Part shown: in pieces, positions 41,463 to 49,183 of the stretch
Layout of the letters: the number at the start of each line of letters is the position of its first letter
Numbering within the stretch: position 1 is the stretch's first letter
The notes under the pieces: generated by a model
What the model was told of the DNA's origin: nothing
The model's input: the letters and a program-made list of their open reading frames with translations, nothing else
Database searches by the model: none
Made by a program: the position numbers and the translations under genes
Source of the DNA: Gordonia polyisoprenivorans
Lineage (GTDB): Bacteria > Actinomycetota > Actinomycetes > Mycobacteriales > Mycobacteriaceae
Assembly (NCBI RefSeq): GCF_017654315.1
Contig: NZ_CP072203.1
Coordinates: forward strand, 3,410,001-3,474,000
Reading direction: 5' to 3'
Length of the DNA: 64,000 bases

Positions 41463-41812
41463 TGTTCTGCAGTCTCCTGTACCTATCGGGGTGCGTGCGC
41501 TCGCCGCAGCGGGGATTCGAGCAGCGGGGATTCGAGGGTCGACGCCACGCCGGACGGAACGCGAGCCGTCACATGTGGTGGACGTCGGAGGGGCCTCACT
41601 GCTCCCAGAGTAATCGGCCACCGCCCGCCCATGCCCGGCAACCTTGTCTGCGGCGCGCGTCGCGGCGCGTGCTGGGGCTCGCGGCCTGCTCGGCGCACGC
41701 AATTCTTCGATCGGGTGGGGCAGCGTCTACCATGCTGTGTAGTAGCCGTGGCGCGCTGTTCGAGAGCCGGTCAACTGCCCTGAGCGCGTCCTTCGGGCAG
41801 GTAGGAGTGGAC
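41463..41812. other. 350-bp divergent intergenic region tkt/ctaB
   Basis: It holds the promoters of the tkt operon and of ctaB; I see no gene. A perfect 15-bp tandem duplication lies at 41506-41535 in the tkt leader. Nearer ctaB, TACCATGCTGTGTAGTAG (about 41727-41744) contains possible -10 elements. Nothing else recognisable. Confidence 0.5.
41506..41535. repeat. 15-bp direct duplication in the tkt leader
   Basis: GCAGCGGGGATTCGA occurs twice head to tail (41506-41520 and 41521-41535), about 45 bp upstream of the tkt start codon. The copies are identical. Confidence 0.9.
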
Positions 41813-42847
41813 GTGAGGATTGGGGAACGTGTGAGCGGAGAAGGCACCGCTCCCGGCGGATCCACCTCCGCTCGGCACACCCAGTCCCGTGAGTCCGGCG
41901 TCGCAGAGCCGACCGACGGCGTCGTCGAGGACACCGGCGCGACGTGGCCGCAGCGCATCCGGGCCACCGTTCTGGCCTACATCGCGCTCACCAAGCCGCG
42001 CGTCATCGAACTGCTCCTCGTCGCCACGATCCCGGTCATGCTGCAGGCCAACCGCGGCCACGTCGACATCGCGGTCATCCTGTTCACCCTGCTCGGCGGC
42101 TGGCTCGGAGCCGGCAGTGCGAACACGCTGAACATGGTCGCCGACGCCGACATCGACAAGAAGATGCGGCGCACCGCGCGCCGGCCGCTGGCCCGTAAAG
42201 CGGTCGCCACACGCAGTGCGCTGATCTTCGGGATCGTGTTGTGGGTGGCGTCGTTCCTGGTGCTGTTCTTCGCCGCGAACCTGCTCAGCGCCCTGTTGGT
42301 GACGGCGACCATCGGCTTCTACGTCGGCGTCTACACGATGATCCTCAAGCGGCGTACCTGGCAGAACGTCGTATGGGGTGGGGCCGCGGGCTGCATGCCG
42401 ACCCTGGTCGGCTGGGCGGCGGTGACCGGCAGCCTGAGTTGGCAGCCGGTGGTGCTGTTCCTGGTCATCTTTTTCTGGACGCCACCGCACACCTGGGCGC
42501 TGGCCATGCGGTATCGCGAGGACTACAAGGCGGCCGGCGTGCCGATGCTCCCGGTGATCGCCTCCGACGAGCACGTGACCCGGCAGATGCTCTTCTATAC
42601 GTGGGCCACGGTGCTCGCGTCACTGGCGCTGATCCCGGCGGCGAGTTGGATCTACGCGGCGGTCGCTGTGCTGGCCGGCGCCTGGTTCCTCAGCCGGGTC
42701 CACAAGCTCTACCGCGACACCCGGCAGGGTGCCGAGGTGACGCCGCTCAAGATCTTCCTGCAGTCCAACGAGTACCTGGCGATCCTGTTCTGCGGACTGG
42801 CGATCGACGCCGTCGTGAACCTCCCGGTCATCACGCACGTCTTCTAG
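41813..42847 (+). CDS. ctaB: protoheme IX farnesyltransferase (heme O synthase)
   Basis: Prenylates heme B to heme O for aa3-type cytochrome oxidase. The protein is 344 aa with a polar N-terminal extension of about 50 residues, then a UbiA-type bundle of roughly nine membrane helices. Family motifs are [19 protein letters not shown], the prenyl-diphosphate-binding [21 protein letters not shown], and the second acidic site [17 protein letters not shown] 41813 has AGGAG at 5 nt; GTG 41831 is a shorter alternative. It is divergent from tkt, as in mycobacteria. Its functional partner ctaA lies 3.4 kb away. Confidence 0.95.
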   Translation: MRIGERVSGEGTAPGGSTSARHTQSRESGVAEPTDGVVEDTGATWPQRIRATVLAYIALTKPRVIELLLVATIPVMLQANRGHVDIAVILFTLLGGWLGAGSANTLNMVADADIDKKMRRTARRPLARKAVATRSALIFGIVLWVASFLVLFFAANLLSALLVTATIGFYVGVYTMILKRRTWQNVVWGGAAGCMPTLVGWAAVTGSLSWQPVVLFLVIFFWTPPHTWALAMRYREDYKAAGVPMLPVIASDEHVTRQMLFYTWATVLASLALIPAASWIYAAVAVLAGAWFLSRVHKLYRDTRQGAEVTPLKIFLQSNEYLAILFCGLAIDAVVNLPVITHVF

Positions 42848-42864
42848 ATCGCCGAGGTAATTCG

Positions 42865-43830
42865 TCAGTTCGGCACGAGAACCGACGTTCCGGTGGTACG
42901 CCGGCCCTCGAGATCGGCGTGAGCCTGTTCGGCATCGGCGAGACGGTACCGCTGACCGACGCGCACCTCGACGCCGTCGGCGAGTGCTCCGAGATACTCC
43001 GATGCGCGCCAAGCCAATTCGTCGCGATCGGCGATGAAATGCGCCAGGGTCGGTCGGGTCACCGACAACGAGCCCGCGCTGTTGAGACGCTGCAGATCGA
43101 ACGGTGGCACCGGGCCGCTGGCCGCGCCGAAGAGGACCACGAATCCGCGGATGCCGGTCGCTGCCACCGACTGGTCGAAGGTGTCGGCGCCCACCCCGTC
43201 ATAGGTGACCCGCACCCCGTCGCCGTCAGTGAGACCTCGTACCTGCTCGACGAGGTCGTCGCCGTAGCGGAGCACGTGGTCGGCGCCGGCCGCGGCCGAC
43301 AGTTCGGCCTTCTCGTCCGAGGACACCGTTGTGATGACCCGCAGACCCTTGCGCTTGGCCAGCTGGGTGAGGATCAGTCCAATGCCGCCGGCGCCTGCGT
43401 GCAGCAGGATCGCGTCGCCCTCGGCGGGATGCGCGCTGCCGTCGAGCAGATAGTGCGCAGTCAGCCCACGCAACAACGAACTCCCGGCGACCTCGTCGGA
43501 GACACCGTCGGGGATCGGCACCGCGCGAGTGGCACGGACCGCCACGAGCTCGCCGTAGCTGGCCGGGGCGTCGCACCAGCAGACACGGGTGCCGACATCG
43601 AGATCGGAGACCTCCGAGCCGACCGCCACGATCTCGCCGGCGCCCTCGGTGCCGGGCACGTACGGCGGATGTGAGGGGTACAAGCCTCGGCGCAGGTAGG
43701 TGTCGATGAAGTTGACGCCGACGGCGGTGACGCGAACGAGAACCTCGTCGGGCGCGGGGATCGGGTCGTCGACCGTCCCATAGCTCAAGACATCCGGACC
43801 GCCGTGTCGAGTGACCTGAATTGCGCGCAT
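42865..43830 (-). CDS. NAD(P)H:quinone oxidoreductase, zinc-free MDR family
   Basis: A 321-aa protein of the quinone reductase branch of medium-chain dehydrogenases. It starts MRAIQVTRHGGPDVLSY; the GroES-like domain has VNFIDTYLRRGLYP and VPGTEGAGEIVAVG, and lacks the zinc-lobe cysteines. The Rossmann domain has the nucleotide loop HAGAGGIGLILTQLAKRKG and VTYDGVGADTF. It probably reduces quinones or enones by NADPH. It is convergent with ctaB (18 bp) and lies in the same position as the qor homologue of mycobacteria. A new promoter is needed upstream, at 43831-43867. Confidence 0.93.
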   Translation of the reverse strand: MRAIQVTRHGGPDVLSYGTVDDPIPAPDEVLVRVTAVGVNFIDTYLRRGLYPSHPPYVPGTEGAGEIVAVGSEVSDLDVGTRVCWCDAPASYGELVAVRATRAVPIPDGVSDEVAGSSLLRGLTAHYLLDGSAHPAEGDAILLHAGAGGIGLILTQLAKRKGLRVITTVSSDEKAELSAAAGADHVLRYGDDLVEQVRGLTDGDGVRVTYDGVGADTFDQSVAATGIRGFVVLFGAASGPVPPFDLQRLNSAGSLSVTRPTLAHFIADRDELAWRASEYLGALADGVEVRVGQRYRLADAEQAHADLEGRRTTGTSVLVPN

Positions 43831-43867
43831 GAGTCGTTTCTACACCCCGGCCGAGACGTCGGAATCA

Positions 43868-44389
43868 TCACGGTTTCTCGGCGGCTCCGGTGACCGGGGG
43901 TTCCACCGACCACGGGAAATCGATCCACTTGGCGGTGGTGCGCCAGCAGTAGTCGGGCGTGGTGATCGTGTGCGGCTTTTGGTAGATCACCGCGTTGCGG
44001 ACCTCGGCGACGCGGCCCTGATGTTCGCAGAAGTCGTCGACGAGGGCGAGGGTCTTGCCGGAGTCGGCGACATCGTCGACGACGAGCACCTTCTGATCGT
44101 GCAGTCCACTGCTCTCCAGCAGTGACGGCAGCATCACCGGTTCGGCCAGGGTCTCGCCGATGCCGGTGTAGAAGGCCACGTTCAGCGAGATCATCAGCTT
44201 GCAGTCGAGCGCATAGGCGATCGCGCCGGCCGGGATGAGGCCTCCGCGGGCGATGCCCAGGATGATGTCGGGGACGAAGCCGTCGTCGGCGATCTGCTGG
44301 GCGAGGTCGCGGCATGCCCGGCCGTTCATCTCCCAGGTCAGCTTTTCGCGCTCGTCGGGAGCCGGCGGGGTCGTGGCGGAGGCGTTCAT
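43868..44389 (-). CDS. phosphoribosyltransferase (type I PRTase)
   Basis: A 173-aa cytoplasmic PRTase. The PRPP-binding motif is VLVVDDVADSGKTL (about 97-110), and the N-terminal pattern PDIILGIARGGLIPAGAIAYAL resembles xanthine/guanine phosphoribosyltransferases. The C-terminal YCWRTTAKWIDFPWSVE carries the aromatic residues typical of purine-base stacking. The substrate is likely a purine (xanthine or hypoxanthine), but this is inference. ATG 44389 is preferred; the frame extends to 44425 without family-like sequence. It is divergent from the small unknown gene at 44486. Confidence 0.87.
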   Translation of the reverse strand: MNASATTPPAPDEREKLTWEMNGRACRDLAQQIADDGFVPDIILGIARGGLIPAGAIAYALDCKLMISLNVAFYTGIGETLAEPVMLPSLLESSGLHDQKVLVVDDVADSGKTLALVDDFCEHQGRVAEVRNAVIYQKPHTITTPDYCWRTTAKWIDFPWSVEPPVTGAAEKP

Positions 44390-44485
44390 GGCAATGACTC
44401 TGCCAAGTTTCGGGCGGCGGCACATGTCGAGCGCGTTGGTGGCACGTGTCTACCCGGCGGCCCCACCTCGGTATGCTCGATGACC

Positions 44486-44869
44486 ATGAGCGAGCAGCCC
44501 GCAGCCGAGAACTCCGAGACCCCTGCCGACGCCCCGACCGTGTCGGTACCACGTGACGTGGTGTCCTCGATCGAGAAGTTCGTCAGCCGGGAAGGCGGGT
44601 CGGCGAAAGCCGTCTTGCAGCCGATCGGCGCGGCCGGCGTGCGGATCACGCTCGTGGGCGAGCAGGGGGGCATCCTCGGTGATCGCGTGGTCGCCGACCT
44701 CGCGACCGCCACAGCGGTCGTGGATGCGGTGGCCGGCGTCGAGACCGCCGAGTGGGACCGCGATCTGACGTCGTCGACGACCGTCGAGCCGTCGCACTAT
44801 CGCAAGATGGCCGGCTGGGTCGCCGGACAAAAGCACTTTCCCAAGCCGCGTAATCAAGCCATTCTCTGA
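44486..44869 (+). CDS. small conserved actinobacterial protein of unknown function
   Basis: A 127-aa soluble protein that I do not recognise as a characterised family. A Glu/Ala/Pro-rich head (1-20) leads to VPRDVVSSIEKFVSREGGSA, a beta-rich middle (VRITLVGEQGGILGDRVVADL) and a basic, aromatic tail (YRKMAGWVAGQKHFPKPRN). The codon pattern is that of a real gene. ATG 44480 and ATG 44486 are both in frame; a -10-like TATGCT (44472-44477) puts a leaderless start near 44486. It is divergent from the phosphoribosyltransferase and convergent with the MerR gene. Confidence 0.7.
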   Translation: MSEQPAAENSETPADAPTVSVPRDVVSSIEKFVSREGGSAKAVLQPIGAAGVRITLVGEQGGILGDRVVADLATATAVVDAVAGVETAEWDRDLTSSTTVEPSHYRKMAGWVAGQKHFPKPRNQAIL

Positions 44870-44908
44870 GCCGGTATCCCGGGACTGGAAGCCGGGGTGA
44901 CCGGGGAT

Positions 44909-45301
44909 TCAGCCGGTTTCCTCGGGCTCGACCGGGTCCGACCCGGCGAAGACACTGCACTCCGGGCACCGGGTCAACAGGTCGTGCCGACATTCCAGGA
45001 CATGGACGAGGAACGACTCCGCGTCCGCCAATCGACGGCGCTGCACCCGGATCTCGTCGATCCGTCGATCGATGATCTGGCGGCGCTCGGCTGCGCCGCG
45101 ATCGAGCACGACGCGTATTTCTCGCAAGCTCATTCCGACGTGCTGGCACGCGCGTAGTACGTGTAGACGGCTCACGTGCTCGGCGCTGTACTCGCGATGC
45201 CCGGCCGGGGTGCGGTCGGGCACGACGACGCCCATGTCATCCCAGTGACGCAGGACATGTACTTCGACGCCTACCAGTGCGGCCGCCTCGGCGATGCGCA
45301 T
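44909..45301 (-). CDS. MerR-family transcriptional regulator
   Basis: A 130-aa MerR protein. The N-terminal winged helix is clear: MRIAEAAALVGVEVHVLRHW, then DRTPAGHREYSAEHVSRL. A helix of about 35 residues follows for dimerisation (70-102) and a Cys-bearing tail: Cys104, Cys112 and Cys115 in ECRHDLLTRCPECSVFAG. The Cys arrangement (C-x7-C-x2-C) is unlike the SoxR Fe-S motif but could bind a metal or sense thiols. ATG 45301 is preferred; two GTGs precede it in frame. It is divergent from the hydrolase gene, and a textbook MerR-type operator lies between them. Confidence 0.9.
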   Translation of the reverse strand: MRIAEAAALVGVEVHVLRHWDDMGVVVPDRTPAGHREYSAEHVSRLHVLRACQHVGMSLREIRVVLDRGAAERRQIIDRRIDEIRVQRRRLADAESFLVHVLECRHDLLTRCPECSVFAGSDPVEPEETG

Positions 45302-45315
45302 CACCACATCATGCC

Positions 45316-45346
45316 TTGACCTCAGGTCGACCTGAGGTCCTACGGT
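45316..45346 (+). promoter_or_regulatory. MerR-type promoter/operator with 22-bp perfect palindrome (SoxR-box-like)
   Basis: -35 TTGACC (45316-45321) and -10 TACGGT (45341-45346) are 19 bp apart, the long spacing that MerR activators correct by twisting DNA. Between and over them lies a perfect palindrome of two GACCTCAGGTC-type halves (45318-45339). Its inner 18 bp, CCTCAGGTCGACCTGAGG, closely resemble the E. coli SoxR box CCTCAAGTTAACTTGAGG. Confidence 0.85.
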
Positions 45347-45352
45347 TCGGGA

Positions 45353-46207
45353 ATGCCTGTCACAGCCGATGCATTGCCCACGCCCGCCATCGTCGAGATC
45401 GACGGCGCCGCCATCGCGACCTATGTCCTCGAGCCCCCTCGGAGCCGGCGGGAAGGCCCCGATGTGGTGTGCATGCACGGTACTCCGTGGTCGGCGGAGG
45501 TGTGGTGGCCGGTGGCCCGGCGATTGGCCGATCGTCACCGTGTCTTCCTGTGGGACATGCCCGGCTACGGTCGGTCAACCAAGAGCCCGGAGGTGCCGGT
45601 TGATCTGATCGCGCAACGGCAACGCTTCGCCGAACTCGTGCGTATCTGGAACCCGTCCCGCCCCCACGTACTCGCGCACGACATCGGCGGGGCGGTTGCG
45701 CTCGGCGCGCATTTGTTCAACGAAGTCGCGATGAGCAGTCTTTACCTGCTCGACGCGGTGACGCTGCGCCCATGGGGCTCTGCGTTCTTCGCGCTGGTGG
45801 GCAAGCACGCCGAGGATTTCCAACAACTTCCCGCGGATCTGCACGAGGCGCTCGTGCATCGCTACATCGCCGGTGCCGCCGTCGTCGATCTGTCGCACGA
45901 CACAGTGCGCGGGCTGGTCGAACCGTGGCTCGGTGAGGTGGGTCAAGCTGCGTTCTATCGACAGGTCGCGCAGCTGTCGGAGGATCACACCGAACCGATC
46001 TGTGCGCGACTGGCGGACGTCACATGTCGGGTCGAGATCGGCTGGGGAGTGAACGATCCGTGGTTGCCGGTCGAACAGGCCGGCCGCCTTCGAGACGCGT
46101 TGCCCGGCGATGTCGTCGTCACGCTGCTCGACGGCGTCGGGCACCTTGCACCCCTGGAACGCACAGAGGAACTCATCGGGCACATTCGGCGCTGGCTCGT
46201 GCGGTGA
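45353..46207 (+). CDS. alpha/beta hydrolase with Asp nucleophile (dehalogenase/epoxide-hydrolase-like)
   Basis: A 284-aa alpha/beta hydrolase. The oxyanion segment is HGTPWSAEVWW; the nucleophile elbow reads LAHDIGGAVAL, with Asp110 in place of the Ser of esterases, as in haloalkane dehalogenases and epoxide hydrolases. The acid is probably Asp235 (WGVNDPWLP) and the base His264 (DGVGHLAP). No secretion signal is seen. The predicted -10 ends 6 bp before ATG 45353, so the mRNA is probably leaderless. The MerR protein encoded divergently is its likely activator, implying induction by a reactive or electrophilic compound (inference). The substrate is unknown. Confidence 0.88.
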   Translation: MPVTADALPTPAIVEIDGAAIATYVLEPPRSRREGPDVVCMHGTPWSAEVWWPVARRLADRHRVFLWDMPGYGRSTKSPEVPVDLIAQRQRFAELVRIWNPSRPHVLAHDIGGAVALGAHLFNEVAMSSLYLLDAVTLRPWGSAFFALVGKHAEDFQQLPADLHEALVHRYIAGAAVVDLSHDTVRGLVEPWLGEVGQAAFYRQVAQLSEDHTEPICARLADVTCRVEIGWGVNDPWLPVEQAGRLRDALPGDVVVTLLDGVGHLAPLERTEELIGHIRRWLVR

Positions 46208-46230
46208 GGTCGCGTGGGCCTCCAGCGCCC

Positions 46231-47223
46231 TCAGGTGAGGGGTACCGGGTCTCCAGATGGGCTGTCCGACAACCGGAACCACAGCACCAACCAGGTGGCT
46301 CCGATCAGCAGCAGCCCGCTGCCCAGCATGTGCAGCAGCACCAGCAGGATCGGCAGGTCGGTGAAGTACTGCACCATGCCGATGATCCCCTGCAGGACCA
46401 GCAGCCCCGCGTAGGTGAGGGCCGCCCGGGATTGCGGCATCCGCATGACCCGCGTGATGACCACGATCGCGATTGCCAAACCGATGAGGACGAAGACCGA
46501 GTCGGCGTGGAGCTGCGTCGTCTGCGACGGGGTCAGGCCGTTGCGGTGGGCATGGACGTCGCCGGCGTGCGGGCCGGAACCGGTGACGACGGTGCCGAGA
46601 TAGATCGCGATCCACGTCACCGCGTACACGAGCCACGCCATGATCAGGCCGACGCGTGCGGCGATACCCGCCACCGCGGACTCCCGTGGATACGGGCTGG
46701 TGCGGAACACGAGCACCGTGGCTCCCGACACCAACAGCATCGACAGCAGGAAGTGCAGGGAGACCACCCACGGGTTCAGGTCGGTCAGGACGGTGATGCC
46801 GCCGACGACACCCTGAAAGGGAATGCCCAGCGCGAGCAGGACCACCAGGACACGGTTGCGGCGCTGCGACGACGCCTGACGCCACACCGCGACGACCGCG
46901 GCGATCGCGATGATGGTGAGTACCCAGGTGAGCATGCGGTTACCGAATTCGATGGCCGCGTGATAGCCCATCGCCTCATGCGGGACGAACGAGCCGTCGG
47001 TGCACTGCGGCCAGGTGGGACACCCCAACCCGGAGCCGGTCAGGCGGACGGCACCGCCCGTGACGACGATGCCCACATTGGCGACCAGCAGAGCGATCGC
47101 CCAGCGATGGACGAAACGGATCGTCGGGCGGCCGAAGCCGGGGACACGGGCCAGGCCGGAGCGCGTCGTCGCCACGGGCGCGGGCCGGTCGGCTGCCGCG
47201 GGGGTCTTCTCTGAAGTCGTCAT
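46231..47223 (-). CDS. ctaA: heme A synthase (COX15/CtaA)
   Basis: Oxidises the methyl group of heme O to the formyl of heme A for cytochrome aa3. The 330-aa membrane protein has about eight helices. N-terminal half: RFVHRWAIALLVANVGIVVTG, the Cys pair region TGSGLGCPTWPQCTDGSFVP, and heme-ligand His in AIEFGNRM-containing and SLHFLLSM segments. The C-terminal half repeats the four-helix pattern with QLHADSVFVLIG and LLVLLHMLGSG. ATG 47223 was chosen; the longer open frame overlaps the intergenic gap. It is downstream of the ABC exporter pair on the same strand (52 bp). Confidence 0.94.
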   Translation of the reverse strand: MTTSEKTPAAADRPAPVATTRSGLARVPGFGRPTIRFVHRWAIALLVANVGIVVTGGAVRLTGSGLGCPTWPQCTDGSFVPHEAMGYHAAIEFGNRMLTWVLTIIAIAAVVAVWRQASSQRRNRVLVVLLALGIPFQGVVGGITVLTDLNPWVVSLHFLLSMLLVSGATVLVFRTSPYPRESAVAGIAARVGLIMAWLVYAVTWIAIYLGTVVTGSGPHAGDVHAHRNGLTPSQTTQLHADSVFVLIGLAIAIVVITRVMRMPQSRAALTYAGLLVLQGIIGMVQYFTDLPILLVLLHMLGSGLLLIGATWLVLWFRLSDSPSGDPVPLT

Positions 47224-47275
47224 CGGGGTCCCGCAATCGTGAGGGCTGTTGGGGGAGTGGGCAGGTGGGTCGGTG

Positions 47276-48094
47276 TCACTCGAATCGGAACCACCTGACC
47301 GCGAGGGCGCCGCTGACCGCCGCCCACGCCAGCAGCACCACGATGCCGACGACATCGACGCTGCCGTGTGTGGCCTGCTCGAGGGCTTCGGTGAGCGCAC
47401 CGGAGGGCACACATCGGGCCACCCACCACACGGCGTCGGGGATCCGTGACTGCATCACGACCACGCTGCCGATGCCGACCATCGCGAACCACAGCAGATT
47501 GGCGAGAGCGAGCACCACCTCGGCCTTCAGCGTGCCGCCCAGGAGAAGGCCCATCGCCGAGAAGGCGGCGGTACCCAGGGCGATCACGAGTGCGCCGATC
47601 GCCAGTCCGCCGAGGCCGGGACGCCAGCCGAAGCCGGCGCCGATGGCGCCGATGATCACCGACTGCAACACCACCACGGCCACCACCGCCAGCGACTTGC
47701 CGACGATGATGCCCCACCGCGGAATCGGGGTCGCCCCAAGGCGTTTGAGTGCTCCGTAGCGCCGGTCGAAGCCGACGGCGATGGCCTGCCCGGTGAATGC
47801 CGTCGACATCACCGCGACGGTCATGATGGCCGGGACGAAGGTCGCCGCGCGTTCGGCGGTGCTCGATCCGAGGTCGGTGTCGAGGGGAAGCAGGCACAAT
47901 CCGATCAACAACGTGATCGGGATGAACATGGTGAGGAGTAGTTGTTCGCCGTTGCGCAACAACAGCCGAAGTTCGAGACGGGTCTGCGCCGCGAGCATCG
48001 CCACGAGCGGCGCCGCCCCGCCACGTGGGGTGAAGGTGCCCGGCGGGAAACGCACCGGGCCCGCGGTCGATCCCACGGTTGTCGAATCGGTCAT
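47276..48094 (-). CDS. ABC-2 type transporter permease
   Basis: A 272-aa integral membrane protein with six helices in ABC-2 layout. After the cytosolic N-terminus (about 1-30) come LLLTMFIPITLLIGLCLLPL, then FVPAIMTVAVMSTAFTGQAI, the coupling segment FDRRYGALKRLGATPIPRWG, and three further helices including LLWFAMVGIGSVVVM and the final VVGIVVLLAWAAVSGALAV. The ATG (48094) overlaps the stop of the ATPase gene, so they form one exporter. The substrate is unknown; the conserved placement beside ctaA and ctaB suggests a role in cytochrome oxidase biogenesis, but this is not shown by sequence. Confidence 0.92.
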   Translation of the reverse strand: MTDSTTVGSTAGPVRFPPGTFTPRGGAAPLVAMLAAQTRLELRLLLRNGEQLLLTMFIPITLLIGLCLLPLDTDLGSSTAERAATFVPAIMTVAVMSTAFTGQAIAVGFDRRYGALKRLGATPIPRWGIIVGKSLAVVAVVVLQSVIIGAIGAGFGWRPGLGGLAIGALVIALGTAAFSAMGLLLGGTLKAEVVLALANLLWFAMVGIGSVVVMQSRIPDAVWWVARCVPSGALTEALEQATHGSVDVVGIVVLLAWAAVSGALAVRWFRFE

Positions 48095-49104
48095 CGCAAC
48101 GCCCTGCCGGTCAGATCCAGGAATACGTCTTCGAGGCTGCGTGTCTCCACGCGCAGATCGGTCGCGAGCACATTGATCTTGGCGCACCACGCGGTGACCG
48201 TCGCCAATACCTGTGGGGTCATCGACCCGACGACCAGATAGCTGCCGGGCGCGGTCTCCGAGCACACATACCCCTCGGGCAGCGCCAGCGTCAGCAACGC
48301 CAGGTCGAGTCCGCGCGGAGCGCTGAACCGCAGTTCGTTCTCGGCACCACGGCTGGTGAGATCGGCGGGCGTACCGGCCGCGACCACCCGACCGCTGTCG
48401 ATGATGACGACGTGATCGGCGAGGTGCTCGGCTTCGTCCATCAGGTGGGTGGTCAGCAGCACCGACACCCCGTCGCCGCGCAGGCGGTCGATGATCTCCC
48501 ACACGACGAGCCTGGCGTGCGCGTCGAGACCTGCGGTCGGCTCGTCGAGGAACACCAGTTCGGGGCGCCCGACGATGGCGCACGCCAACGACAACCGCTG
48601 CTGTTGGCCACCGGAGAGGCGGCGAAACGGTGTGCGGGCGGCATCGCGCAGACCCAGCGCGTCGAGCAGCCAGTCCGGGTCGATCGGGTCGGCGCAATAC
48701 GACGCGCACAGCCGCAGCATCTCCTCGGCGCGCGCGCCGGGGTAGGCGCCGCCACCCTGCAGCATCACCCCGACGCGCCGGCGTAGTTGATCGTTGTCGT
48801 GCCGGGGATCGAGGCCGAGCACGGTGACCGTTCCCGCGTCGGGGCTCAAGAAGCCCTCACAGATCTCGACCGTGGTGGTCTTGCCCGCGCCGTTGGGGCC
48901 GAGGAGCGCGAGGATCGACCCTGCGGGGAGTTCCAGATCGAGACCGTCGACCGCGGTCCGGTCGCCGAAGCGTTTGACCAGTCCGCAGACCTGAAGGGCG
49001 GGGGCATCGACGCCGATGACTGTCCGCGCTTCGGGGGACGGGCCGGCGAGGTGACGGTCCGTCATCGGATCGTCGCTCGACGGCGAGGAGGTCGCGCTGC
49101 GCAC
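48091..49104 (-). CDS. ABC transporter ATP-binding protein (exporter type)
   Basis: A 337-aa ATPase. Walker A is LLGPNGAGKTTT, the Q-loop region VGVMLQGGGAYPGA, signature LSGGQQQRLSLA, Walker B LVFLDEPTAGLD, and the switch His in LLTTHLMDEAEHLA. A C-terminal extension of about 90 residues (from NELRFSAPRG) ends with the DUF4162-like RVETRSLEDVFLDLTGRAL. GTG 49104 is the longest family-like start, with a -10-like CATAGT on the coding strand 9 nt upstream; ATG 49065 is the alternative. It forms an operon with the permease and probably ctaA. Confidence 0.94.
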   Translation of the reverse strand: MRSATSSPSSDDPMTDRHLAGPSPEARTVIGVDAPALQVCGLVKRFGDRTAVDGLDLELPAGSILALLGPNGAGKTTTVEICEGFLSPDAGTVTVLGLDPRHDNDQLRRRVGVMLQGGGAYPGARAEEMLRLCASYCADPIDPDWLLDALGLRDAARTPFRRLSGGQQQRLSLACAIVGRPELVFLDEPTAGLDAHARLVVWEIIDRLRGDGVSVLLTTHLMDEAEHLADHVVIIDSGRVVAAGTPADLTSRGAENELRFSAPRGLDLALLTLALPEGYVCSETAPGSYLVVGSMTPQVLATVTAWCAKINVLATDLRVETRSLEDVFLDLTGRALR

Positions 49105-49183
49105 ACTGGTCAGACTATGCCTTCGTGCGCACAGGTAAAAAACCGTCGACCCCGTGCACTCGCATCGGCGTGAACGCCGTCGA

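Noticed and set aside
44909..45301. MerR protein as a true SoxR
   Set aside because: Although the operator resembles a SoxR box, the CX2CXCX5C cluster motif of SoxR is absent; the cysteines are arranged C-x7-C-x2-C.
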